Source of the DNA: Deltaproteobacteria bacterium
Lineage (GTDB): Bacteria > Desulfobacterota_B > Binatia > UBA9968
Assembly (NCBI GenBank): GCA_005879255.1
Contig: VBKY01000183.1
Coordinates: 1-64,000 of the forward strand
Length of the DNA: 64,000 nt
Direction of reading: 5' to 3'
Below the pieces are notes generated by a model. That model did not search any database and was not told the origin of the DNA. It saw nothing but the letters and a program-made list of their open reading frames with translations. Positions 1 to 7,729 of the stretch are shown piece after piece. Each line of letters starts with the position of its first letter. Positions within the stretch are counted from its first letter, which is position 1. The position numbers and the translations under genes are program-made.

Positions 1-46
1 ATGCAAAGTGCGCAAAAATAGTTCTGGTAGACGTCGGGCCAGCCTT

Positions 47-73
47 GACTTTGCAATCTTTGCGCTCTTTGCG
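47..73. repeat. 9-nt-period degenerate tandem repeat (3 units)
   Basis: Three consecutive 9-nt units read gactttgca, atctttgcg and ctctttgcg on the plus strand. Bases 2-19 carry two similar units in the opposite orientation (tgcaaagtg, cgcaaaaat), so the two blocks could pair as an imperfect hairpin. The repeat lies just downstream of the minus-strand GST gene. Function unknown. Confidence 0.55.
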
Positions 74-87
74 GTTAATGAAATTTC

Positions 88-1074
88 TTACGCCGCGGCG
101 CGCAGGCGATTTCGATCGTGCGGCGATTCCAGATGGTCCAGATTTGGTCCGATGGGAAAAATCCCGGTCGGATTGACGTTAAGCTGGCCGTAATAACTCG
201 CCTTGATTTTCTGCAGATCCAACGTGTCTTTGATTCCCGGCCACTGATAGAGCTCGCGCAGGTAATTCGCCAGATTTGGATAATCCTGGATGCGGCGCAG
301 ATTACACTTGAAGTGGCTGTAGTAGACCAAGTCAAAGCGCAGGAGCGTCGGGAAAGCTCGCCAGTCGGCTTCGGTGATGCGATCGCCGGCTAGATAGCGA
401 CGTTCAGACAGTTGTTTCTCCAACGCATCGAGGCAAACGAAAACTTTCCGCGCGGCTTCCTCATAAGCCTCCTGGCTGCGCGCAAAGCCCGCCCGATAAA
501 CGCCGTTGTTGAAATGGCCGTATACGAATTCGTTGATTTGATCGATCTCGCCGCGCAGTTCTTCCGGATAAAAATCGTAGCTCACATCGGTATGCGCGCG
601 GAAGGCGGAATTGAACATTCGGATGATTTCCGGCGATTCATTATTGACGATCGTGCGCCGTTCGCGGTCCCACAGCGTGGGCACCGTCACCTTGCCCGTA
701 TAAGCAAGATCCGCCGCGCCGTACACTTGATACAAACGAAAAATCCCGTCAGCGCACGGCTGCAAATCATCGATGCCCTCCGAATAGGCCCAGCCTTCGG
801 TCTTCGGCCTGTCGGCGAGCGACATAGAAATGACGTTTTCGAGTTTTTTGAGCTTGCGAAAAATAATCGTTCGGTGCGCCCACGGACAGGAGTAGGAAAC
901 AAATAAATGGTAGCGGCCAGGCTCCGCCTTGAATCCGGCGCTTCCAGAAGGTCCCGCACTGCCGTCCGCGGTGATCCAATGGCGGAACTGAGAATCGGCG
1001 CGAACGAAACTGCCGCGCGCGTCTGTGGGAATCCGGTCGTCGTTACTCCATTTGCCGTTCATCATATGGCCCAT
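88..1074 (-). CDS. Glutathione S-transferase family protein, glutathionyl-hydroquinone reductase-like
   Basis: A 328-residue cytosolic Xi-class GST. The thioredoxin-like N-terminal half carries the CPWAH motif with the catalytic cysteine at about residue 63, which in this class forms a mixed disulfide with glutathione. The helical C-terminal half contains NNGVYRAGFA and a tyrosine-rich segment (FDLVYYSHFKC) typical of glutathionyl-hydroquinone reductases (YqjG/PcpF/ECM4 type). Such enzymes reduce glutathionyl-(chloro)hydroquinones, recycling quinones after glutathione addition. Length fits the family. The ATG at 1074 is followed by a second in-frame ATG at 1065, so the start may be three codons later. 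The gene is divergent from the dehydrogenase at 1262; its natural substrate is not evident. Confidence 0.88.
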   Translation of the reverse strand: MGHMMNGKWSNDDRIPTDARGSFVRADSQFRHWITADGSAGPSGSAGFKAEPGRYHLFVSYSCPWAHRTIIFRKLKKLENVISMSLADRPKTEGWAYSEGIDDLQPCADGIFRLYQVYGAADLAYTGKVTVPTLWDRERRTIVNNESPEIIRMFNSAFRAHTDVSYDFYPEELRGEIDQINEFVYGHFNNGVYRAGFARSQEAYEEAARKVFVCLDALEKQLSERRYLAGDRITEADWRAFPTLLRFDLVYYSHFKCNLRRIQDYPNLANYLRELYQWPGIKDTLDLQKIKASYYGQLNVNPTGIFPIGPNLDHLESPHDRNRLRAAA

Positions 1075-1139
1075 AGGATTTGCTCCTTTTCCTTCGCTAG
1101 ATGCCTTCTATCAGAATCGCGACAAACGAAAAAGGCACT

Positions 1140-1166
1140 CTCTCCGCGCCCTCGGCGCCTCCGCGG
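1140..1166. repeat. 9-nt-period degenerate tandem repeat (3 units)
   Basis: Three adjacent 9-nt units read ctctccgcg, ccctcggcg and cctccgcgg. They lie in the 187-bp gap between the divergent GST and dehydrogenase genes. Similar period-9 islands occur at 47-73 and 2250-2285. No obvious promoter was resolved inside the block. Confidence 0.5.
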
Positions 1167-1261
1167 TGAAGCATCCAAAGCCTCCGTGTTCATGCGCATT
1201 GACACTGGAATAGCGGTTCTGCGATAAGCTGGTAAATCATATGCGACAAGCAGGAGAAACA

Positions 1262-2218
1262 ATGGAGACAGTCGGCTTCATCGGTCTCGGCAACATGGGC
1301 GGCCCTGTCGCCGGCCATATCCAGCGCGCGGGCTTCCCGATGGTTGTGTTTGATCTTCGGGAAGAAGCGGCACGCCCATTTAGAGAGCGCGGCGCCAGGG
1401 TCGTCGATTCCGCCCACGATCTAGCGCAGCAGAGTGACGTGATCATCACGGCACTACCGATGCCCAAAGATGTCGAGCAGGTTGCGTGCGGCGCAAGAGG
1501 AATTTTGGCGGGAATAAAACCTGCATCGATCTACATTGATATCTCGACAAGTCCGCCATCACTGATCCGCCAGCTTGAACCGCTCTTTCGCGTAAAGGGC
1601 GCTTTCTTACTCGACGCTCCCGTCGCCTCCGGCCAGCCGGGCGCCGCGCGCGGTATCCACGAAGTCATGGTTGGCGGCGAGAAAGAAATCTTCGATCGGG
1701 TCACACCGATCCTGCGCGCTTTCGGCGATCAGGTGTTGCACGCCGGTCCATTGGGCAGCGGCAGTATCTGCAAGCTCGTCCACCAGATGATGAACTGCAC
1801 GATTTCTCAAGCGATCGCCGAAGGACTTACGCTCGGCGTCAAGGCCGGCGTAGAAACCAAAGCGCTTTGGGAATGCGTTCGCCGCGGCATGGTCGGGCGC
1901 ATGCATGTGCTGCACGTACAAGTGCCGCAGACGGTCTTTCGCAACGATTTCGAAACCGAAACATTTCCGCTCAATCTGCTGTGTAAAGACGTCGGTCTCG
2001 CGACGTCGCTTGGGCGCGAGCTCGATGTCCCTTTGCCGCTGGCGAACATCGCTGAACAAAGTCTTATCGAGGCCGTCAAGCGCGGCTGGGGCGACAAATC
2101 GGCGTACACCGTAACCTTTCTGCTTCAGGAAGAAGCGGCCAAAGTCGAAATCAGAAGTGCGGATGTAGACCCCGCGCAAGCAGCGAAATATATTTCGACG
2201 CACCCTGACTCGACGTGA
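1262..2218 (+). CDS. NAD(P)-dependent oxidoreductase, 3-hydroxyisobutyrate dehydrogenase family
   Basis: A 318-residue beta-hydroxyacid dehydrogenase. The N-terminal Rossmann fold has the glycine motif GLGNMGG (residues 8-14). The substrate loop is DAPVASGQPGA, and the catalytic lysine is K171 in GSGSICKLVHQMMN. The C-terminal helical domain (FPLNLLCKDVGLA) is typical of the family. These enzymes oxidise short beta-hydroxyacids or reduce the matching semialdehydes. The ATG at 1262 is preferred to the in-frame ATG at 1241 because AGGAG lies six bases upstream and the protein then begins directly at the first strand. The gene precedes an amidohydrolase gene with a 96-bp gap, suggesting a small catabolic unit. 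The exact substrate is not predictable. Confidence 0.9.
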   Translation: METVGFIGLGNMGGPVAGHIQRAGFPMVVFDLREEAARPFRERGARVVDSAHDLAQQSDVIITALPMPKDVEQVACGARGILAGIKPASIYIDISTSPPSLIRQLEPLFRVKGAFLLDAPVASGQPGAARGIHEVMVGGEKEIFDRVTPILRAFGDQVLHAGPLGSGSICKLVHQMMNCTISQAIAEGLTLGVKAGVETKALWECVRRGMVGRMHVLHVQVPQTVFRNDFETETFPLNLLCKDVGLATSLGRELDVPLPLANIAEQSLIEAVKRGWGDKSAYTVTFLLQEEAAKVEIRSADVDPAQAAKYISTHPDST

Positions 2219-2249
2219 CCCCACGCCGCGGCGTTTGCGAGCGCGGACG

Positions 2250-2285
2250 GCTTGAACCGTTTGAACGATTGGAACGACTTGAATC
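2250..2285. repeat. 9-nt-period degenerate tandem repeat (4 units)
   Basis: Four units of nine bases (gcttgaacc, gtttgaacg, attggaacg, acttgaatc) fill part of the gap between the dehydrogenase and amidohydrolase genes. The consensus is roughly NNTTGAACG. This is the clearest of the three period-9 islands in the first 2.3 kb. Confidence 0.6.
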
Positions 2286-2314
2286 TTTCTTAAGCGTGGA
2301 CCCGGAGGTGACCG

Positions 2315-3448
2315 ATGGCCAATAACGGTTTCAAAGTTCTCGATAGCGACATGCACATCCTCGAGCCGGCCGATCTCTGGCAGCGCTACATCGACAAGAA
2401 GTTTAAACACCTCGCGCCGATCGGCACCACCGATCACGTGCGCGATTTGCGCTTGGTCGGCCCCGATGGCCGCGCATGGGGCCGACCTGCCGATCCTCCG
2501 GCGGGAACGCTTCCGCCGCCAGGCCATATTTTTCACAAGAATCAAAAGCTCTTCAGGACTCACTACGAGCGCGGCTGGACTGCGCAAGTGCAGCTCGACG
2601 CGATGGAAGAAGAAGGAATCGATCTGGCGATTCTCTATCCGAGCCGTGGGCTGAACGTACTCAGCATTCCTGACTTGGATCGCGAATTCGCTGCCGCCCT
2701 TGCGCGCGCCTACAACGACTGGCTCTACGAATTCTGCCGGGCCGATCCGAGCAAGCTCGTCGGCGCCGGCATGATTTCACCTTTCAACATCGACGACGCG
2801 ATCGCCGAGACGCGTCGCTGCGTCGAGACGTTGGGCTTCCGCGCGATTTTTCTGCGCGCCAACATTGTCAACGGCAATAACTGGCACGAGCCATACTACG
2901 AGCCGCTTTGGTCCGCGCTCGAGGATCTTGGCGTACCGCTCGGCTTTCACGAGGCGAACAACTCGGCGGCGCGGCAGGTCGGCGAACAATTCGGTTACGA
3001 TTTTATGTTGCGCCATACCTTTTCCCATCCCGTCGAACAGATGCTCGCCGTCGGTAGTCTCTGCGGCGGCGGGGTCTTGGATCGCCATCCTAAACTGCGC
3101 GTCGCCTTTCTTGAAGGCAACTGCGGCTGGCTGCCGTTTCTTTTATGGCGTCTCGATGAACATTGGGAATTGTACGGCGACCAATGGGCGCCGGAGCTTA
3201 AGAACCCGCCCAGCACCTACTTCAAGAGGCAGTGCTATGCATCGGTCGAATGCGACGAGGAGCCAGCGAAATATGCCATCGATTTCCTCGGCAACGAAAG
3301 ATTGGTCTTCTCCACGGACTTTCCCCATGTGGATACCAAATACCCGAAAGCCGTCGAGCGTTTTCTAGAACTGCCGATCACTGACGAGGACAAACGAAGG
3401 ATTCTCTGGGACAATTGCGCGACCTATTACGGCATGGTCGGAATCTGA
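2315..3448 (+). CDS. Amidohydrolase family protein (amidohydrolase_2, PF04909 type)
   Basis: A 377-residue TIM-barrel metal-dependent hydrolase or decarboxylase. The N-terminal metal-site strand reads DSDMHILEPADLW, a variant of the D-x-H start of amidohydrolase_2 proteins. Later strands give GFHEANNS (histidine ligand) and STDFPHVD (aspartate ligand). Members include aminocarboxymuconate-semialdehyde decarboxylase-like enzymes acting on aromatic-ring cleavage products and many uncharacterised proteins. The ribosome-binding site GGAGGTGA sits just before the ATG, so the start is well supported. It lies between a beta-hydroxyacid dehydrogenase and an ABC importer cluster, consistent with use of an imported organic acid. 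The reaction itself is unassigned. Confidence 0.88.
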   Translation: MANNGFKVLDSDMHILEPADLWQRYIDKKFKHLAPIGTTDHVRDLRLVGPDGRAWGRPADPPAGTLPPPGHIFHKNQKLFRTHYERGWTAQVQLDAMEEEGIDLAILYPSRGLNVLSIPDLDREFAAALARAYNDWLYEFCRADPSKLVGAGMISPFNIDDAIAETRRCVETLGFRAIFLRANIVNGNNWHEPYYEPLWSALEDLGVPLGFHEANNSAARQVGEQFGYDFMLRHTFSHPVEQMLAVGSLCGGGVLDRHPKLRVAFLEGNCGWLPFLLWRLDEHWELYGDQWAPELKNPPSTYFKRQCYASVECDEEPAKYAIDFLGNERLVFSTDFPHVDTKYPKAVERFLELPITDEDKRRILWDNCATYYGMVGI

Positions 3449-3469
3449 ATCGCGCGCAGGGGCGGCCGA

Positions 3470-4414
3470 ATGCACAATAATTTGATGTTGCGATGTTGGA
3501 TTCTTTCGTACATTTTATTCGGGAATGCGCATAGCGCAGAGCCGCCGCAGAAAGTCCGTATCGGCTATCCATCGTCGGCCGTTTCTACATTGCCGTTCGA
3601 TATCGCCAAGGAAAAAGGTTTTTATGTCAGAGCCGGCCTCGATGTTGAATACATCCAAATGCGCACTTCGATTGCGCCCCAGGCCGTCTTGAACGGCAAT
3701 ATCAACTTCTTTACCTCCCCGCAGTCCGCCATTTCGGCCGCGGTGTCCGGCCTTCCGCTGATCGTCGTTCTGTCCCTTTACAGAGACACACCTTGGGTTT
3801 TGGTCACCAGCAAGGAGATCAATCGCGGGCAGGACTTGATCGGCAAAAAAGTTGCCATCTCTGACATCCGCTCTTCGCCCTACTATTTCGCGCGGGCGGG
3901 ATTCAAGAAGCTCGGTTTGGACGAAAAACAAATTGGCTTGACCACTACCGGCGGGACCTCCAACAGCTTTGCCGCCCTGACGAGCAACCAGGTCGCTGGC
4001 GCGGTTTTGAGCCCGCCGTTCGACGACAAGGCGATGTCATTGGGCTATAAGAAGTTTCTTTTCCTCGGTGACTTGGCGGATATTCCCTACGTCGGACTGT
4101 TCACCTCCCAATCGGAAATCCGCGCCAATCGCGAGCGGGTACGAAAAACCATCGCCGCGATCCTGGATGCGGTAGCTTGGCAACGGGCTAACCGCGCCGA
4201 AGCCGTCAAGATGATTGCGACGCGCTACAAAATCAGCCAAAACGAAGCGGAACGGTCTTACGATACCCTCATCGGCATTCTTTCCCCCGACGGCAGCATC
4301 GATCTCAAAAAAGTGCGCGGCTACTTAAACCTCCTGCATGAAGAACGACCTATACCGGAGAATCTCGACGCGGAAAAACTGGTCGATTTCTCCATGTTGC
4401 CATCGGCGCGGTAG
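3470..4414 (+). CDS. ABC transporter substrate-binding protein, NMT1/SsuA-like
   Basis: A 314-residue periplasmic solute-binding protein. The signal peptide ends near residue 23 (NAHSA, then EPP). The mature protein opens with KVRIGYPSS, contains a segment resembling the family's ligand loop (PLIVVLSLYRDTPWVLV), and has DLIGKKVAIS, the usual 'dL.GK.v' signature of nitrate/taurine/thiamine-precursor binding proteins. The start is 21 bp after the amidohydrolase stop, suggesting cotranscription. A second binding protein of the same superfamily lies 2.3 kb downstream beside the permease and ATPase. The ligand cannot be inferred; the family spans sulfonates, nitrate, pyrimidines and aromatic acids. 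Confidence 0.88.
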   Translation: MHNNLMLRCWILSYILFGNAHSAEPPQKVRIGYPSSAVSTLPFDIAKEKGFYVRAGLDVEYIQMRTSIAPQAVLNGNINFFTSPQSAISAAVSGLPLIVVLSLYRDTPWVLVTSKEINRGQDLIGKKVAISDIRSSPYYFARAGFKKLGLDEKQIGLTTTGGTSNSFAALTSNQVAGAVLSPPFDDKAMSLGYKKFLFLGDLADIPYVGLFTSQSEIRANRERVRKTIAAILDAVAWQRANRAEAVKMIATRYKISQNEAERSYDTLIGILSPDGSIDLKKVRGYLNLLHEERPIPENLDAEKLVDFSMLPSAR

Positions 4415-4444
4415 TTTGCTTTGATGAATATGGGGGAACTTGTT

Positions 4445-4939
4445 ATGAAACCGGCCGCCGTATTGATTCGCTATTTGGTCATCGTCCTGCTTCTCGCGCC
4501 GACGCATGCTTGGGCCGCGACCGATCAGCTCGAAGAAATCTTGCAACAACAAACCAAAGCCCGCCAGGAACAAAAAGCGAAGGAGTTACAACGGCAAGAG
4601 CAACTTGAAACTCTCAAGCGCGACCAAGAACTCAATCGGTCTCAGCGACAGTTGGATCAGATCAAGCAGCAAAAGACCGAGCCTTCACAGCCGCACCAGC
4701 CCCAAGCCGCGCAGACCCAACAACAGCTGGACCAGCTGAAAAACGATCAGCAGCTGGAGCGCCTGCAAAACGACCAGCAGATCAACCGAATCCAACGGGA
4801 GCCGGACGCGTCGCGCCAGCAGCAGCAACTCAACGACTTGCAGCGCCAACAACAGATCGATTCATTGCGGGACCAGATTCGCCGAAATCAAACCCAGCAG
4901 GACTTGGACCGCCTCCGCCAGCAGCAGAATCTGCGATAG
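4445..4939 (+). CDS. Secreted Gln-rich coiled-coil protein, unknown function
   Basis: A protein of about 164 residues, not assignable to a family by eye. A signal peptide with a long hydrophobic core ends at HAWA (cleavage before ATDQLEE). The rest is very rich in Gln, Arg, Asp and Leu, with hydrophobic residues spaced as in a continuous amphipathic helix (QQQLDQLKNDQQLERLQNDQ and similar). Degenerate units recur about every 10-14 residues. The ATG at 4445 has GGGGG eight bases upstream; the longer reading from TTG at 4421 has no such site. It lies between a binding-protein gene and the permease, which is unusual for an ABC locus. A periplasmic scaffold role is only a guess. Confidence 0.72.
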   Translation: MKPAAVLIRYLVIVLLLAPTHAWAATDQLEEILQQQTKARQEQKAKELQRQEQLETLKRDQELNRSQRQLDQIKQQKTEPSQPHQPQAAQTQQQLDQLKNDQQLERLQNDQQINRIQREPDASRQQQQLNDLQRQQQIDSLRDQIRRNQTQQDLDRLRQQQNLR

Positions 4940-5099
4940 TCTCAGGTTATTTTACTAGCACCGACCCCAACCCTTGGGAGAGTGAAAGGGTGACGGCCGT
5001 TAGCTCACCCACGGACTGACAAAGGGCGCCGCCGGATTATCTGCCTCGGATCTCAAACAATAAACCTCCTTTAGCCATGCAATGATGCGACCGTGACGA

Positions 5100-5123
5100 T
5101 TGACATGAATCATGATTCTATAG
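5100..5123 (+). promoter_or_regulatory. Candidate promoter with embedded 12-bp palindrome upstream of the permease gene
   Basis: A perfect TTGACA lies at 5100-5105. A perfect 12-bp palindrome, gaatcatgattc, follows at 5107-5118 and runs into a TATAGC-like box at about 5117-5123. The box spacing (about 14) is short for sigma70, so either the promoter is repressor/activator-dependent or the -10 is misplaced. The position, 15-40 bp before the permease ATG, suits a regulated ABC operon. Confidence 0.35.
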
Positions 5124-5137
5124 CACTAATGCGTTGA

Positions 5138-6001
5138 ATGGCTCTCGAACGAAATAATCAAGTGACGATGACCGGACAGCCTACGGCCGTGGCTGGCGCC
5201 GAAACAGTTCCGCCCTTCGGCAAATCATTCGGCCGAGAGCTTGCCGGCCGCTCTTTGCCGCCACTGCTTGCCGTCACTAGTGTGATTGCGATCTGGTGGC
5301 TGCTCTTTCTTCTCTATCCGCGCCTACTGCCGAGTCCCATGAGTACCGTGCAGGAAGCTATCCGCTTGGTTTCCGACGGCACCTTTTTCTTTCACATGTA
5401 CCAAAGTCTCCGCCGGGTATTTGTCGGATCGATCGTTGCGATGGTTTTCAGTGTCGTTGTGGGAATTTACATGGGCACGGTGGTGATGGGCGAACGTTTT
5501 TTTCAGCCGTTGGTGGTGCTCGGTCTGACCATTCCCGGCTTGATGTGGGCGCTGATCGCCGTGATGCTGTTTGGCATCAATGAATTCTCCCCTTATTTCG
5601 CCGTAACCGTAACAATTTTTCCGATGCTGGTCATCAACATCTGGGCGGGCGTGAAATCTCTGGACAAAGAGCTGATCGACATGAGCCATGTGTTTCACTT
5701 TACGAAATGGATGAAGATATCCCAGGTCATCCTGCCCCAGCTTGTGCCCAATATTTTTGCCGCCACCCGCTACGGCTTGGGCCTTGCCTGGAAAGTCGTC
5801 GTCGTCGTCGAAATGTTCGGCACCAGTAACGGCGTCGGCTATCAGGTCATGAAGTCCTATCAAGTCTTCAACATGGAGGGGGTGATCGCATGGACGGTCA
5901 CCTTCGTCATCGCCATGATTGTCATCGAATACGGGATCATCAATCTCGCCGAGCGCCGCCTCACCGCATGGCGCCCGAAGCTCGACGTTTGGAGACGCTG
6001 A
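5138..6001 (+). CDS. ABC transporter permease, SsuC/TauC-like
   Basis: A 287-residue inner-membrane permease of the BPD_transp_1 family with about six transmembrane segments after a polar N-terminus of 35-40 residues. The cytoplasmic coupling (EAA-type) loop is visible around LIDMSHVFHFTKWMKISQVILPQLVPNI. The family pairs with an ATPase and a periplasmic binding protein to import taurine, alkanesulfonates, nitrate or similar anions. Its TGA at 5999-6001 directly abuts the ATG of the ATPase gene, so the two are cotranscribed. The start is uncertain: neither the ATG at 5138 nor that at 5168 has a strong Shine-Dalgarno. Confidence 0.92.
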   Translation: MALERNNQVTMTGQPTAVAGAETVPPFGKSFGRELAGRSLPPLLAVTSVIAIWWLLFLLYPRLLPSPMSTVQEAIRLVSDGTFFFHMYQSLRRVFVGSIVAMVFSVVVGIYMGTVVMGERFFQPLVVLGLTIPGLMWALIAVMLFGINEFSPYFAVTVTIFPMLVINIWAGVKSLDKELIDMSHVFHFTKWMKISQVILPQLVPNIFAATRYGLGLAWKVVVVVEMFGTSNGVGYQVMKSYQVFNMEGVIAWTVTFVIAMIVIEYGIINLAERRLTAWRPKLDVWRR

Positions 6002-6763
6002 ATGGCGGAGCTCCTCGTGCGAGACGCGGAAAAATGGTTTCGCCGTGAGGACGGCAAGCCGTTCAAAGTCATTGATCGGTTATCGTTTGAAGCGCGCGAA
6101 GGTTGCGTGACGGTTTTGATCGGACCGTCTGGCTGTGGCAAATCAACGTTATTAAATTCAATCGTCGGGCTGGAACGCTTGGACCGCGGTGAGCTGCGCC
6201 TCGTCAATAATGGCCAAACCCAGCAGCGCCCTCTCATCGGCTACGTGTTTCAAACCCCGCGTTTATTGCCGTGGAAAACCGTGGGCGAGAACATCAGCCT
6301 CGCTCTTAAAGGCGCCGGTGTCGTTCGCGGAAAGTGGGAGTCCCGGGTGCAACATTATTTGGAACTTGTCGGTCTGGAAGAATACGTCAATCAGTTTCCT
6401 CTCTATCTCTCTGGCGGCCAGCGCCAACGCGTCGGTCTAGCGCGGGCGTTGGCGGTGGAGTCAGATTGCGTTTTGATGGACGAGCCCTTCGCCAGCGTCG
6501 ATGAGCTTACGGCCCGGCAATTGCGCCAGACCACGCGGCGTTTATGCGAGCGGCTCCGCCGGACGGTACTTTTCGTTACCCACAATCTACCCGAGGCTGC
6601 TTACATGAGTGACTACGTGGTCACTCTCACGGCTCGACCGGCCAGTTTGGATGCTTATGTGACCAATCCACTGCCTACGCCACGGCGCTGGGGACCCGAA
6701 ATTTATAATTTCGCAGCCGAGCTGGAGACTAAAGTTGCGTTGAAGGAGGAAGGAGAATCATGA
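6002..6763 (+). CDS. ABC transporter ATP-binding protein, SsuB/TauB-like
   Basis: A 253-residue importer ATPase. Walker A is GPSGCGKST (41-49), the Q-loop glutamine is in VFQTPRLLPW (about 85), the signature is LSGGQ (137-141), and Walker B leads to DEPFASVDE (from 161), with the switch histidine in VTHNLPEA. The RLLPW stretch after the Q-loop is typical of the nitrate/sulfonate/taurine importer group. The stop overlaps the next gene's start by four bases (ATGA), so translation of the downstream binding protein is probably coupled. Confidence 0.95.
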   Translation: MAELLVRDAEKWFRREDGKPFKVIDRLSFEAREGCVTVLIGPSGCGKSTLLNSIVGLERLDRGELRLVNNGQTQQRPLIGYVFQTPRLLPWKTVGENISLALKGAGVVRGKWESRVQHYLELVGLEEYVNQFPLYLSGGQRQRVGLARALAVESDCVLMDEPFASVDELTARQLRQTTRRLCERLRRTVLFVTHNLPEAAYMSDYVVTLTARPASLDAYVTNPLPTPRRWGPEIYNFAAELETKVALKEEGES

Positions 6764-7722
6764 GACTAAAACAGTCGCTCTTAGTCACTGGACTTGCTTT
6801 GTCCGTCGCGTCCAAGCTGATGGCAGGGCAAGCGTTGCAGACGATCAATGTCGCCACCAGTGCGGCAGGGCAGTCGGGTTACATTGCTGCCTTGATTGAA
6901 AATAAAGGGCTCGATGTCAAGTACGGTATCAAGATCAACAACATGATGATGGACTTTACCGAAGCCGCGAACGCGGTGAAGCTCGGACGGACCACAGCGA
7001 GCGCGATGCAACCGAGCACGGCTGTAAATTTGGTGAAGAGTGGCACCGATATTCGCCTGATTACGCCGCAGATCTGGTCCGGCAATTCCTGGGTGGTGAA
7101 GAAGGATTCGCCCTACAAATCCTTCGGCGATCTGAAAGGCAAGAAGATCGGGAATTTCGCGCGGGTGACGGGCGCATTCTTTTTTTCCGCGGTCATCGCG
7201 AAGGAGAAAAAGCTCGACATTGAAAAAGACTTTCAAAACATTCCGGCAGAAACCGGTGCGCTTATCGCTCTTTTGGAACGAGGGGAAGTAGAAGCGATCA
7301 ACATGTTCGAGCCCCACACCACGCGGCTGGTGATGTCCGGAAAGTATCGGGTGCTTGTCGACTTCGATATTGAGCTTGGACAGATCTTCGGCGCGCCGCC
7401 GCTCAAGTCAACCGTCGGCATGCTCAAAGAAACTGTGGAAAAACAACCCCAGTTGGTCAAAGCGCTTCGTAGCGCCTACACGGACGCCGTTCAGACGATC
7501 AAAGCCGGCCAAGACGAAGACTTCTTCAAGGCGAAAGCCAAGGAGTTGTTCAATCTCAGTACTCCCGAAGAAGTAACCGCAGGAATGAAGCAGAACAAAG
7601 CGAACTTCGCCGACAAATGGGGCGATGCATTCTTTCAATCACAGAACAAAATCCTGCAGTCCGGCATCAGCCTGGGACTGTTGCCGAACATCGGCGATCT
7701 GAACCATCTCTGGATCAAGTAG
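6760..7722 (+). CDS. ABC transporter substrate-binding protein, NitT/TauT type
   Basis: A 320-residue periplasmic binding protein with a signal peptide (positively charged MRLK, hydrophobic core, probable cleavage after MAGQA). The family landmarks are TINVATSAAGQSGYIAALIE at the first lobe, DLKGKKIGNF, and GEVEAINMFEPHT in the second lobe. It overlaps the ATPase gene by ATGA, so this is the dedicated binding protein of the 5138-7722 importer, whereas the protein at 3470 may give an alternative specificity. The gene ends only seven bases before the stop of the convergent deacetylase gene. Confidence 0.9.
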   Translation: MRLKQSLLVTGLALSVASKLMAGQALQTINVATSAAGQSGYIAALIENKGLDVKYGIKINNMMMDFTEAANAVKLGRTTASAMQPSTAVNLVKSGTDIRLITPQIWSGNSWVVKKDSPYKSFGDLKGKKIGNFARVTGAFFFSAVIAKEKKLDIEKDFQNIPAETGALIALLERGEVEAINMFEPHTTRLVMSGKYRVLVDFDIELGQIFGAPPLKSTVGMLKETVEKQPQLVKALRSAYTDAVQTIKAGQDEDFFKAKAKELFNLSTPEEVTAGMKQNKANFADKWGDAFFQSQNKILQSGISLGLLPNIGDLNHLWIK

Positions 7723-7729
7723 CAATAGT

